Shown here piece by piece: positions 31,747-38,194 of a stretch of DNA of 38,194 nt (position 1 is its first letter; each line of letters starts with the position of its first letter). The notes below the pieces were generated by a model. That model was given only the letters and a program-made list of their open reading frames with translations, did not search any database and was not told where the DNA came from. Origin of the DNA: Bacteroidales bacterium (lineage in GTDB: Bacteria; Bacteroidota; Bacteroidia; Bacteroidales; UBA932); NCBI GenBank assembly GCA_011620605.1, contig WOYW01000012.1, positions 1 through 38,194 of the forward strand, in the 5' to 3' direction. Position numbers and translations under genes: made by a program.

Positions 31747-33856
31747 AAGCATTGAACTTTATAATTACCGCCTTTACAAAGGCTTAAATAAAATTGTCTT
31801 TAAAAATGGAAACGAAAAAGAGAATTTATTTTTAATTTCAGGTGAAAATGGTTTTGGAAAGACAACTTTTTTACATTCTTTACTTTGGTGCTTATACGGC
31901 CGATTAATGTCGGATATTGATGAAACTTTTCGGAAAGAGATGTATAATGGCGCTTATAACAATACATTAAAGAGTAATCTTAATAATATTTGTAAACAAC
32001 AATTAAAGATAAAGATAAATCCTGATATAGTATCCAAGATAAAAAAAAAGGGATATACTGTTGATACAGAATATCTAAAAGAATGGTCTCAATATTCTGT
32101 TTCATTAGAGTTTACAGATGTACTTATTCCATCGATATCTTGCCAATCACTAAAAATCATTCGTTCCTATGATATTATTATTGAAGAAGAATTTGTCAGA
32201 ATTCTTATTGATGGTGTGCCTAACGAATTAACTAATGAAATAGGGCACCAAATATTTATAAACGATTTCATTTTAAATAAAGATGTTGCTCGATTTTTCT
32301 TTTTTGATTCTGAAAAAATCGTAACTCTTGCTGAAACAAATACTGTAGAAGAAAAACGAAAGCTTTGTTCTGCATACAATGAGGTTTTAGGCGTAAAAAA
32401 ATATGAGAATTTGAAAAAAAATCTTGAAAATTTACGTTTACGCTTTCGTCGTAAATCTTCTGATATCGAAGGTCGTAACCGACTTCTTGAACTTCTTAAT
32501 AAGCAAAAAATTCTGTCTGTCACAATTACAGAACAGGAACATTTAATTGTTAAGCTTGAAGAGCAATTGATAATGTCTCGCAAAGAAGATGAGAGGCTTC
32601 AAATGTTACTTTTCAGGGAGGGAAATAGTACAACTCTTGAAGAACTTAATCGACAAACAGCCGTTTTGGAAGTTACACAAAAAAAAGATGCTGATTACAA
32701 AATACGGTTAAAGCAATTTTTGGAGTTTGCACCTTTTGCTATTTCCGGTAAACTTTTAGAAGATACCAAAAAACAGATGGAACATGATTTTAATATTCTT
32801 CAATCAAAAAACAATGTTAGAAATCAAAATTTCCTATTACAAAATATTTTAGTGGAAATGAAAGAAGCATTTAGCAATGTTTCTCTTGCACAAAAAACAA
32901 AAGTTGAATTAATTAATTCATTTCATTCTATTATAGCTAAATATCAGAATCAAACAACAGATGAACTTCCATTACTTAATGTCAATAAAGAGGATCTTGA
33001 TGAATTTTTATCTGTATACTCAAATATCACGACGACATATAGAGTTGAATTTGAGCATCTCACCGATGATTATCGTAAAAATAAACAGATTCTTGAACGT
33101 ACAACTCGGAATATAAGTAATATGCAGACTAAGGAGAGTGATTCACTAATAAAAAAAATTAGACTACAAAAAAATGAAAGTGAACATAAAATAGTTGATT
33201 TGGAAAAGAGGATAAGAGAGTTACATGAAGAGTTAGGGGCAATTAATAAAGATTTAGCAGTCATAAGTCGTCAAATTTCAGAATTAAGTAAAAAAGTTAG
33301 TGCTGGCGATAGTGATTCAAAAAAAGACCAAGTTGCTGAGCAATTGATTAGTGAACTTAATTCATTTCTTACTTCTTTGAAAAATAAAAAAAAGTCTACA
33401 CTTGAAAGAAGAATTAAATCGACAATGAATAGATTAATGCATAAGAGTGATTTTATAGGTAAGGTTGATGTTGTAATTGCTAATGATATTATTGATATTA
33501 ATTTATATGCTGTAGATGGTAGTCTTATTAAAAAAGAGATGCTTTCAAAAGGAGAGCAACAACTTTATGCAACTTCTTTATTAAAAGCTCTTGTTGAAGA
33601 ATCAGGTATACAGTTTCCTGTATTTATTGATAGTCCTTTACAAAAGTTCGACAAGAGTCATGCTAACAAAATAATAACAGAGTTTTATCCAACTATTTCT
33701 AAACAGGTTATTTTGTTTCCGTTGCTAAACAAAGAGTTAACAGAAAATGAGTTGAACATCATGAAGCAATATGTGAATGCTGCATATTTATTAAAAAATA
33801 AGAATTCATATTCATATATTCAGGCTATTGATATTGATGATTTTATGAAGGAATAA
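31736..33856 (+). CDS. dndD: DNA phosphorothioation ATPase DndD
   Basis: A 706-residue SMC/Rad50-like ATPase. Walker A is GENGFGKTT (residues 36-44). A long coiled coil takes up most of about residues 200-560. The C-terminal lobe has the ABC signature LSKGEQQLYATSLL and a Walker B of type FPVFIDSPLQKFD, matching DndD rather than true SMC. In the Dnd complex it supplies ATP-driven DNA nicking or opening for sulfur insertion. It overlaps dndC and ends 3 bp before dndE. Length is normal for the family. Confidence 0.95.
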   Translation: MKIKSIELYNYRLYKGLNKIVFKNGNEKENLFLISGENGFGKTTFLHSLLWCLYGRLMSDIDETFRKEMYNGAYNNTLKSNLNNICKQQLKIKINPDIVSKIKKKGYTVDTEYLKEWSQYSVSLEFTDVLIPSISCQSLKIIRSYDIIIEEEFVRILIDGVPNELTNEIGHQIFINDFILNKDVARFFFFDSEKIVTLAETNTVEEKRKLCSAYNEVLGVKKYENLKKNLENLRLRFRRKSSDIEGRNRLLELLNKQKILSVTITEQEHLIVKLEEQLIMSRKEDERLQMLLFREGNSTTLEELNRQTAVLEVTQKKDADYKIRLKQFLEFAPFAISGKLLEDTKKQMEHDFNILQSKNNVRNQNFLLQNILVEMKEAFSNVSLAQKTKVELINSFHSIIAKYQNQTTDELPLLNVNKEDLDEFLSVYSNITTTYRVEFEHLTDDYRKNKQILERTTRNISNMQTKESDSLIKKIRLQKNESEHKIVDLEKRIRELHEELGAINKDLAVISRQISELSKKVSAGDSDSKKDQVAEQLISELNSFLTSLKNKKKSTLERRIKSTMNRLMHKSDFIGKVDVVIANDIIDINLYAVDGSLIKKEMLSKGEQQLYATSLLKALVEESGIQFPVFIDSPLQKFDKSHANKIITEFYPTISKQVILFPLLNKELTENELNIMKQYVNAAYLLKNKNSYSYIQAIDIDDFMKE

Positions 33857-33859
33857 ATT

Positions 33860-34255
33860 ATGTTTTCACAAATAAGAACAAGTACCAAAAATCGCGAAAT
33901 AGTCGTTGAGCTAACTCATAAATTTAATTTAGGAGCAGAAAATATTATTGCTAGGATTGCAATCGGTTATTCTTTGAATTCAGGTGTAAAGTTTGTCCCT
34001 ACTGATGTAAAAGATTCAGGTGGTAAAGAATATAGCAAAAATGTACTTTTCGGTAGTTATTATCCAGTTTATGAGGCTATGATTTGTACTTATTATAAAA
34101 TTAAAAGTGTTGATAAAGATTTACCACGTTATTTCAAGATGCATCTTGATCACGGTTTGGAGCTTATTTATCAAGATATAACAGATAATCCTAATTTACT
34201 TGGATACGATTATTTATTTGACAAAATTCATAATGGATTAAGCGAAATATGCTAA
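33860..34255 (+). CDS. dndE: DNA phosphorothioation protein DndE
   Basis: A 131-residue protein. It matches DndE in size, position and start (RTSTKNREIVVELTHKFNLGAENIIARIAIGYSL), followed by KEYSKNVLFGSYYPVYEAMICTYY and a C-terminal HLDHGLELI helix. DndE tetramers bind nicked double-stranded DNA and are needed for modification with DndC and DndD. The last 7 bp overlap the next small gene. With this gene the core dndCDE set is complete. Confidence 0.9.
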   Translation: MFSQIRTSTKNREIVVELTHKFNLGAENIIARIAIGYSLNSGVKFVPTDVKDSGGKEYSKNVLFGSYYPVYEAMICTYYKIKSVDKDLPRYFKMHLDHGLELIYQDITDNPNLLGYDYLFDKIHNGLSEIC

Positions 34256-34437
34256 AAGATGAATTGAAATATATTACGACAGAGCAATTACATGATACGA
34301 ATCAAATATCTGTTCGTACAGCTAATTGTTGTCTAAGTATAGGTTTAAATACTCTTTATCAAATTGTATCGTCTTTTGAAAATAATGGCTCATTTGTTAA
34401 AAATAGGATAAGAAATGCCGGTAAAAAAACTAAATAG
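34249..34437 (+). pseudogene. 62-residue N-terminal remnant with alpha-CTD-like helix-hairpin domain
   Basis: The frame overlaps dndE by 7 bp and has the same A+T-rich composition, so it belonged to the operon. Residues about 18-60 (ISVRTANCCLSIGLNTLYQIVSS to NRIRNAGKKTK) look like the helix-hairpin-helix of the RNA polymerase alpha C-terminal domain, where RNAGKKT is the usual turn before another helix. The protein stops just there, 2 bp before a hairpin that begins the mobile DNA. I infer that a longer gene was cut by the IS91-type insertion; a genuine 62-residue protein is the alternative. What the lost part did cannot be read. Confidence 0.5.
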
Positions 34438-34438
34438 G

Positions 34439-34468
34439 TCTTCGTGTGACCGTCAGGTCATATGAAGA
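34439..34468. other. Hairpin at the island/IS91 junction
   Basis: TCTTCGTGTGACC (34439-34451) pairs with GGTCATATGAAGA (34456-34468) over 13 bp with two G-T pairs and a 4-base loop. It lies 2 bp behind the truncated ORF and downstream of the transposase 3' end. It may be the IS91-type end hairpin, or a terminator lacking a T-run. Confidence 0.5.
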
Positions 34469-34531
34469 ACATGTTGTACTAATGTTGAGGTTGTTGAACT
34501 TATGGGTTTTGTGCCTTGATTTAAATGTTTG

Positions 34532-34723
34532 TCATGGTGTTGTTCGGTACCGCACGAAAGGAATATAAACGGATTTATCTGTGGTAAACTGTCCGTACAA
34601 TATATAATCGGGTGGAGAACCATCCGGATTCGATCTTTGAAATACTGAAACTGTCACGTAAGGGTATGACGGTTGTGTCCGCCAAAAAGTTGTTATTTTT
34701 GACGGATTAAAAAGCTGCCACAT
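34532..34723 (-). CDS. Small ORF coupled to the IS91 transposase
   Basis: A 63-residue frame whose ATG (34723-34721) overlaps the transposase stop by one base (TGATG), the form of translational re-initiation. Sequence is Pro/Tyr/Ser-rich (PSYPYVTVSVFQRSNPDGSPPDY) with no motif that I recognise. It may be a real accessory protein or chance coding within the element's end. Confidence 0.4.
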   Translation of the reverse strand: MWQLFNPSKITTFWRTQPSYPYVTVSVFQRSNPDGSPPDYILYGQFTTDKSVYIPFVRYRTTP

Positions 34724-35883
34724 CAATGTGCCGTCTGAGACCGGATGGATTTGGCGGGTGGAGCCCGTGTCGGAGCGATTACCTCAATGATGATCATCGG
34801 ACATTTACAATTCGGGCATATACCGATATTCCATCCTTTCTCGGCGCATATCTGCATGTAAGGTTTCTTCTTCCGTTCTTTGGGGACAGGTGTCCCGCCA
34901 AGCTGGATCTGTACTTGCCGCACTTTTTCGCGGTTGGACGGTGATAGCAATCCATAGTGGCGGATCCGCACGAAGGCGGGAGGCAGGATGTGCATGGAGA
35001 ACAGGTGCAGGAACTCTTTGGCATGCATGGTCATCTCTTTGTGTTTGCCGCCGTTGCGGTAGTCCTTCCAGTCATAGGTAACCACCCCCTCGGCAGTGAC
35101 GTTCTTGATGCGGGAGTTGCTAATGGCAACACGATAGGCGTAGCGACCGATGTACTCAAGTACCTGGTTCACGCCTTTTGCAGGTGGACGGCTGAACACG
35201 ACCCAATCTTTTGACATCGCCGCTTTGCGGACATCTTTCGGGATGGCCGTTCCTGTCTTTGCCAATTCTTTGGTCAGGGCTGCCAACATCTTTGCCCGGA
35301 ACACCTTGCTCAGGGCATGCACGGGAAACAGGAAGTTGCTATTACCCCTGCAACCCTTCAAGTGGTGCCATATGCCGTCCCTGTCCACACCCCCGCCCGT
35401 TACAATGCAATGTATGTGAGGGTGGTAGAAAAGGTTGGAGCCCCAAGTGTGGAGAATACCGGTCATGCCTCCCTGTAAACCCTGCTTCCCGAAGAACTTA
35501 CTTAGGGTGGCCCATGCCGCACGGAACATGCACGTGTAAAACAAGGCTTGGTTGGCTATGGCCAACGGGTGGAAACAATCGGGAATGGTGAATACCATAT
35601 GGAAGTACTTGGTTCCCGGTATGATCTCTTCACGTCTCATCTCAATCCACGCTTCCCGCTCCTTGTTCTGGCATTTTGGACAATGACGGTCACGGCAACT
35701 GTTGTAGCTGACGTGCGTTTCGCCGCAATCCGGACACACCTCCACATGGCCGCCAAGGGAACGGGTACGGCACATAGCCATTACCGAAAAAGACTTGCGC
35801 ACTTGTGGCACGGTGGAATAAGAGTCAAAAAAATCGTCACCCCAGTCCCGGATGATTTGCCCGATCTCATGCTTTGGCCGCAT
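34723..35883 (-). CDS. IS91-family HUH transposase
   Basis: A 386-residue protein. An N-terminal zinc finger has Cys50, Cys53, Cys63, Cys68 and Cys71 (CPDCGETH, CRDRHCPKC). The metal-binding HUH motif is HPHIH (residues 154-158). Candidate catalytic tyrosines are in EYIGRYAYRVAISN (Tyr244, 248, 250). A second Cys pair (CPNCKCPM) is near the C-terminus. The ATG at 35883 is preferred; a longer frame upstream overlaps the recombinase. It acts by single-strand rolling-circle-like transposition. Its start overlaps the recombinase stop region by 17 bp. Confidence 0.92.
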   Translation of the reverse strand: MRPKHEIGQIIRDWGDDFFDSYSTVPQVRKSFSVMAMCRTRSLGGHVEVCPDCGETHVSYNSCRDRHCPKCQNKEREAWIEMRREEIIPGTKYFHMVFTIPDCFHPLAIANQALFYTCMFRAAWATLSKFFGKQGLQGGMTGILHTWGSNLFYHPHIHCIVTGGGVDRDGIWHHLKGCRGNSNFLFPVHALSKVFRAKMLAALTKELAKTGTAIPKDVRKAAMSKDWVVFSRPPAKGVNQVLEYIGRYAYRVAISNSRIKNVTAEGVVTYDWKDYRNGGKHKEMTMHAKEFLHLFSMHILPPAFVRIRHYGLLSPSNREKVRQVQIQLGGTPVPKERKKKPYMQICAEKGWNIGICPNCKCPMIIIEVIAPTRAPPAKSIRSQTAH

Positions 35884-36741
35884 CCTTGAAGAGCATGTCA
35901 ATGAGCGGAATACAGTTGTGTTTCTCAATCCTTGCCACATGAAGGTAGATCATCGTGGTCTGTATGGAGCGGTGGCCAAGACGGTCTTTTACGGTTTGAA
36001 TATCCTCTCCATATTCCAAAAGATGTGTTGCGAAGGAATGGCGGAGCGTGTGAGTGGTAAGTTGCGTGTCAAGACCGGCACGCGTCAAAGCTTCTCTAAG
36101 CCGCGAGCGTATAAAATGATTGTCGACTGGTTTGTCCGCGCCGAAACACTTAAATACAAGACTCTTACTCGGGTAACTCTGGCGATAGGCCTTCAGGACG
36201 GTCAGCGTCTTGCCCGAGATAGGGACAACCCTGTCCTTGCCGCCCTTGCCACGTTTGATGTGAACCATCCGCCGATGGATGTCTATATCTGTCCACTTCA
36301 GGTTGCATGCTTCAAAAGCACGAAGGCCGCAATCGTAGATTGTGGAAAACAGGGCCTTGGAATACAATTCACAGCAATGAAGCAATGTCCTTACATCTTC
36401 CGTTGACATCACCCGTGGAAGTTTCTTATCCCGGCGAATCGCCGGAAGAACAAGGCCGGGGAGTTCTTTATAACCCAAAGTGTTGAGGTAGCACTTCAAA
36501 CCATAAATGAAATGCTTGAACTGGGCTTCTGCGGGTAAGGGCTTTCGTCTGAGCATGGATTGCAGGTAATCATCCAGGTCCGCTTGGGTGAACTCCTCGG
36601 GAAGCTTGCCCACTTGGAGTACTGCTTTGTACAATGCGTGACAGTAATCAGTTATGCTACCCGCTGCATATCTGCTGATTTGCAGTTTGCTCGAAAAGAG
36701 CGATACGCGATCCGCGAAGGCTGGTACCCTTGCAATCGCCT
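35867..36741 (-). CDS. Tyrosine recombinase of the IS91-type element, 5' end lost
   Basis: The C-terminal catalytic domain is complete: the first Arg in CGLRAFEACNLKW, then HTLRHSFATHLLEYG (His-x-x-Arg), DRLGHRSIQTT and the Tyr nucleophile in TTMIYLHV. The N-terminal SAM-like core-binding domain (QISRYAAGSITDYCHALYKAV) continues in frame up to 36741 without an ATG, GTG or TTG upstream of the TTG at 36634, and then runs into IS3-type sequence with a stop codon. So the original start was removed by the insertion; a shortened 255-residue product from TTG 36634 is possible. The pair with the HUH transposase is typical of these elements. Confidence 0.8.
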
Positions 36742-36821
36742 TGTCTGAAATTTTTTTATATTAGTGTCTAAAAGAACCGAGTACAAAATAAGGCGGTATA
36801 AAACGTTAAATTTGTACTCAA

Positions 36822-37103
36822 ATGGAAAAGAAGAAACGCAAATCAGCCAGCTTCAAGACAAGTGTCGTAATGGAGCTGTTACGCGGCGAATCGATTGAAG
36901 AACAGAGCCGCAAACACGGTCTGACAATGGCCGAGATCTCTGAATGGAGAGATGATTTTATAGCAAACGGCATGAACGGCTTTAAGAAGAAGCCGGAAAA
37001 TGCCAAACTGGCGAGAGCTGAGCGGCGCATAGGACAGCTGGAAATGGAGCTGGACCTGGTAAAAAAAAAGAACGAGTTCATTGCCAAACAAAGAAAGAGC
37101 TAG
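36822..37103 (+). CDS. IS3-family OrfA, helix-turn-helix protein
   Basis: A 93-residue protein with a basic start (MEKKKRKSASFKTSVVMELLRGE), a helix-turn-helix in SIEEQSRKHGLTMAEISEWRDDF, and a leucine-zipper-like C-terminal helix (AERRIGQLEMELDLVKKKNE). It binds the element's ends and represses or forms part of the fused transposase. Its last codons overlap the frameshift region into orfB. Confidence 0.9.
   Translation: MEKKKRKSASFKTSVVMELLRGESIEEQSRKHGLTMAEISEWRDDFIANGMNGFKKKPENAKLARAERRIGQLEMELDLVKKKNEFIAKQRKS
37061..37069 (+). promoter_or_regulatory. A9 slippery site for -1 frameshifting
   Basis: Nine A lie in the orfA codons for Lys-Lys-Lys. Slipping back one base keeps an open frame (ERVHCQTKKELVEYLSGQ) that joins orfA to orfB without a stop, giving the OrfAB transposase as in other IS3 elements. 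Confidence 0.8.
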
Positions 37104-37999
37104 TGGAATATCTGAGTGGACAAACCTATGATAAGACCGGCTGTGGATACCCCATGGTGATGGTGCTCCGTGTTGCAGGGTGTTCAAGTTCCAACTGGTA
37201 TGAGAAGCATGAGCAATCGCAGGGCGAGACACGCGGCCGGAAACCTTCGGTCAGTGATCAAGACCTGCTTGTTGCCATCAGAGAGGTAATTTCTGAGAGC
37301 TTGTTCCACGGCGAGGGTTACATCAAAATCTGGAAGAAACTGGCAAAAAAGAAACATATCTACGTATCCAACCGCCGTGTGAACAGGCTAATGCGTGAAA
37401 ATGACCTTCTGAGCCCGTACAGACATGCTTGTGAAATGAAAAAGAAGGAGCATAAAGGCAGAATAATACAAGAGCACCCCAACCTGCTGTGGGGTACGGA
37501 CGGCAAAAAATTCTTTGTAGACAACCTGGGCTGGTGCTGGTTCTTTGCGGTTATCGACCACTTCAATGATGAGATTGTCGCCTGGCATATATGTAAGCGT
37601 GGAACCAGATGGGCGGCTATGGAACCGGTCAAAGCAGCCGTAAAAAAGGTCTTCAAAAGCCTTGACAAAGGTGTCTGCAAAGGCACCTCGTTGAAGCTTA
37701 GAAGCGACCACGGAACACAATATGACTCGGATGACTTCATGAAAGAGATGGCTTATCTGGAACTTGATATGTCGAAGGCTTATGTGAGGAGTCCGGAGTG
37801 CAACGGTTGCATTGAACGCTTCAACAGGACGATCAAGGAGGAAGTATTCAGCATCCAACGGTTCTCCTCACTGGAGCAGGCTCAGCGCATCATTGAAACC
37901 TTCATTGGAAACTATAACAGAGAATGGATGATACACAGGTTGAAATATATGTCACCACAGGAATACAGAGCAGAATATGAACGGAAAAAGGCGGCTTAG
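37103..37999 (+). CDS. IS3-family OrfB, DDE transposase domain
   Basis: A frame of 298 residues beginning at a GTG, in the -1 phase to orfA. The rve-type catalytic core has Asp133 (WGTDGKKF), Asp202 (LRSDHGTQYDS) and Glu238 (NGCIERFNRTIKEE), a DD(35)E spacing. An N-terminal HTH_21-like region (GEGYIKIWKKL, RRVNRLMREND) precedes it. Complete and apparently intact. The active protein is most likely the frameshift fusion OrfAB. Confidence 0.93.
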   Translation: MEYLSGQTYDKTGCGYPMVMVLRVAGCSSSNWYEKHEQSQGETRGRKPSVSDQDLLVAIREVISESLFHGEGYIKIWKKLAKKKHIYVSNRRVNRLMRENDLLSPYRHACEMKKKEHKGRIIQEHPNLLWGTDGKKFFVDNLGWCWFFAVIDHFNDEIVAWHICKRGTRWAAMEPVKAAVKKVFKSLDKGVCKGTSLKLRSDHGTQYDSDDFMKEMAYLELDMSKAYVRSPECNGCIERFNRTIKEEVFSIQRFSSLEQAQRIIETFIGNYNREWMIHRLKYMSPQEYRAEYERKKAA

Positions 38000-38040
38000 C
38001 CGACTCAAAACACTAAAACCTTTTGGGGTTTGCCAGGCGG

Positions 38041-38059
38041 CAGGGGCAGAAGGCCCCTG
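38041..38059. other. Perfect hairpin behind IS3 orfB
   Basis: CAGGGGC (38041-38047) and GCCCCTG (38053-38059) form a 7-bp stem with a 5-base loop, between orfB and the right end. It may protect the element from outside transcription or end its own message, but no T-run follows. Confidence 0.45.
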
Positions 38060-38146
38060 AGAGTGCCTCCCCGATAGAGATGATTGAAATAAATTAAAAA
38101 AATACTCGGTTATTTGGATTTAATACATCTGAAATTTTTTTGGACA

Positions 38147-38194
38147 TAGTATTCATTGTGTAAGAATTAATGGCGGACACTAATTGAACCAGTC
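38147..38194. other. Unassigned right edge
   Basis: Forty-eight bases behind the IS3 right end. They hold TGGCGGACAC (38171-38180), the exact inverse of GTGTCCGCCA at 34675-34684, which might belong to the interrupted IS91-type element. Nothing else is seen. Confidence 0.3.

Larger units (their letters stand above)
36742..38146 (+). mobile_element. IS3-family insertion sequence
   Basis: It carries orfA and orfB in -1 arrangement. Ends starting TGTC (36742) and finishing GACA (38146) share an inner inverted segment, AACCGAGTA on the left against TACTCGGTT on the right. An alternative is a shorter element, 36758-38127, ending TAATACA and flanked by a 14-bp direct repeat TCTGAAATTTTTTT (36744-36757 and 38128-38141). 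I cannot decide between the two. No 3-4 bp target duplication is seen outside the longer version. Confidence 0.75.
34438..38194. mobile_element. IS91-type element with nested IS3-family element
   Basis: The block holds, on the minus strand, a tyrosine recombinase, an overlapping HUH transposase and a small downstream ORF, the gene order of IS91-like elements in Bacteroidota. An IS3-family element interrupts it on the right. Left end is placed at the hairpin behind the truncated dnd-linked ORF; the right end is not certain and may lie outside the window. Base composition changes sharply from the Dnd island. Confidence 0.65.

Overview
The window is most likely a chromosome segment of an anaerobic gut-type Bacteroidales bacterium (phylum Bacteroidota). 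The support is: TAnnTTTG-type -7 boxes before several genes, a near absence of Shine-Dalgarno sites, many exported glycoside hydrolases with signal peptides or lipoboxes, a DUF6057-like membrane protein, a single-chain PurL of about 1,240 residues, and IS91- and IS1182-type elements of the Bacteroidota kind. I cannot name the genus.

Layout. 1-466 is non-coding, with a short tandem repeat and a hairpin. 467-3980 holds a membrane protein with TPR-like tail and an overlapping lipoprotein that combines a beta-propeller with a CxxCH haem motif. tRNA-Val(GAC) follows at 4030-4104. 4116-6873 is a two-gene sugar unit: Gfo/Idh/MocA oxidoreductase, then a GH2 enzyme that looks like a beta-glucuronidase. 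6874-7495 is gene-free and carries an exact 130-bp-period tandem array with palindromic units, a second hairpin and a 12-bp repeat. 7496-10912 has a DUF2007 protein, a DUF362 ferredoxin-like protein and a GH92-like protein with altered catalytic motifs. 10944-15978 holds a P-loop protein, a rhamnulose-1-phosphate aldolase-like protein and PurL. On the minus strand, 22396-15947 is one tight operon: ATPase, a sirtuin with its catalytic centre deleted, a D-lactate dehydrogenase-like flavo-iron-sulfur protein and a metallophosphoesterase fused to a PQQ-type propeller. rplU-rpmA diverge from it and are followed by a dead IS1182-type transposase. 26897-24057 (minus) holds a ThuA-GH18 fusion and a Rid/chorismatase-like protein. 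26965-29955 holds a Na/Pi cotransporter and serS, ending in a good terminator.

From about 30,030 the sequence becomes very A+T-rich up to about 34,440. This is an acquired island holding a DNA phosphorothioation operon: HTH regulator, dndC, dndD, dndE and a 62-residue ORF that looks like the start of a lost larger gene. A perfect inverted repeat overlaps the operon's -7 box. No dndB and no recognisable restriction genes are present in the window. The right side of the island is closed by an IS91-type element (HUH transposase plus tyrosine recombinase), into whose recombinase 5' end an IS3-family element has jumped.

Strongest leads: the small regulated Dnd module with a truncated partner gene, the core-deleted sirtuin in a translationally coupled operon, and the 130-bp palindromic tandem array.
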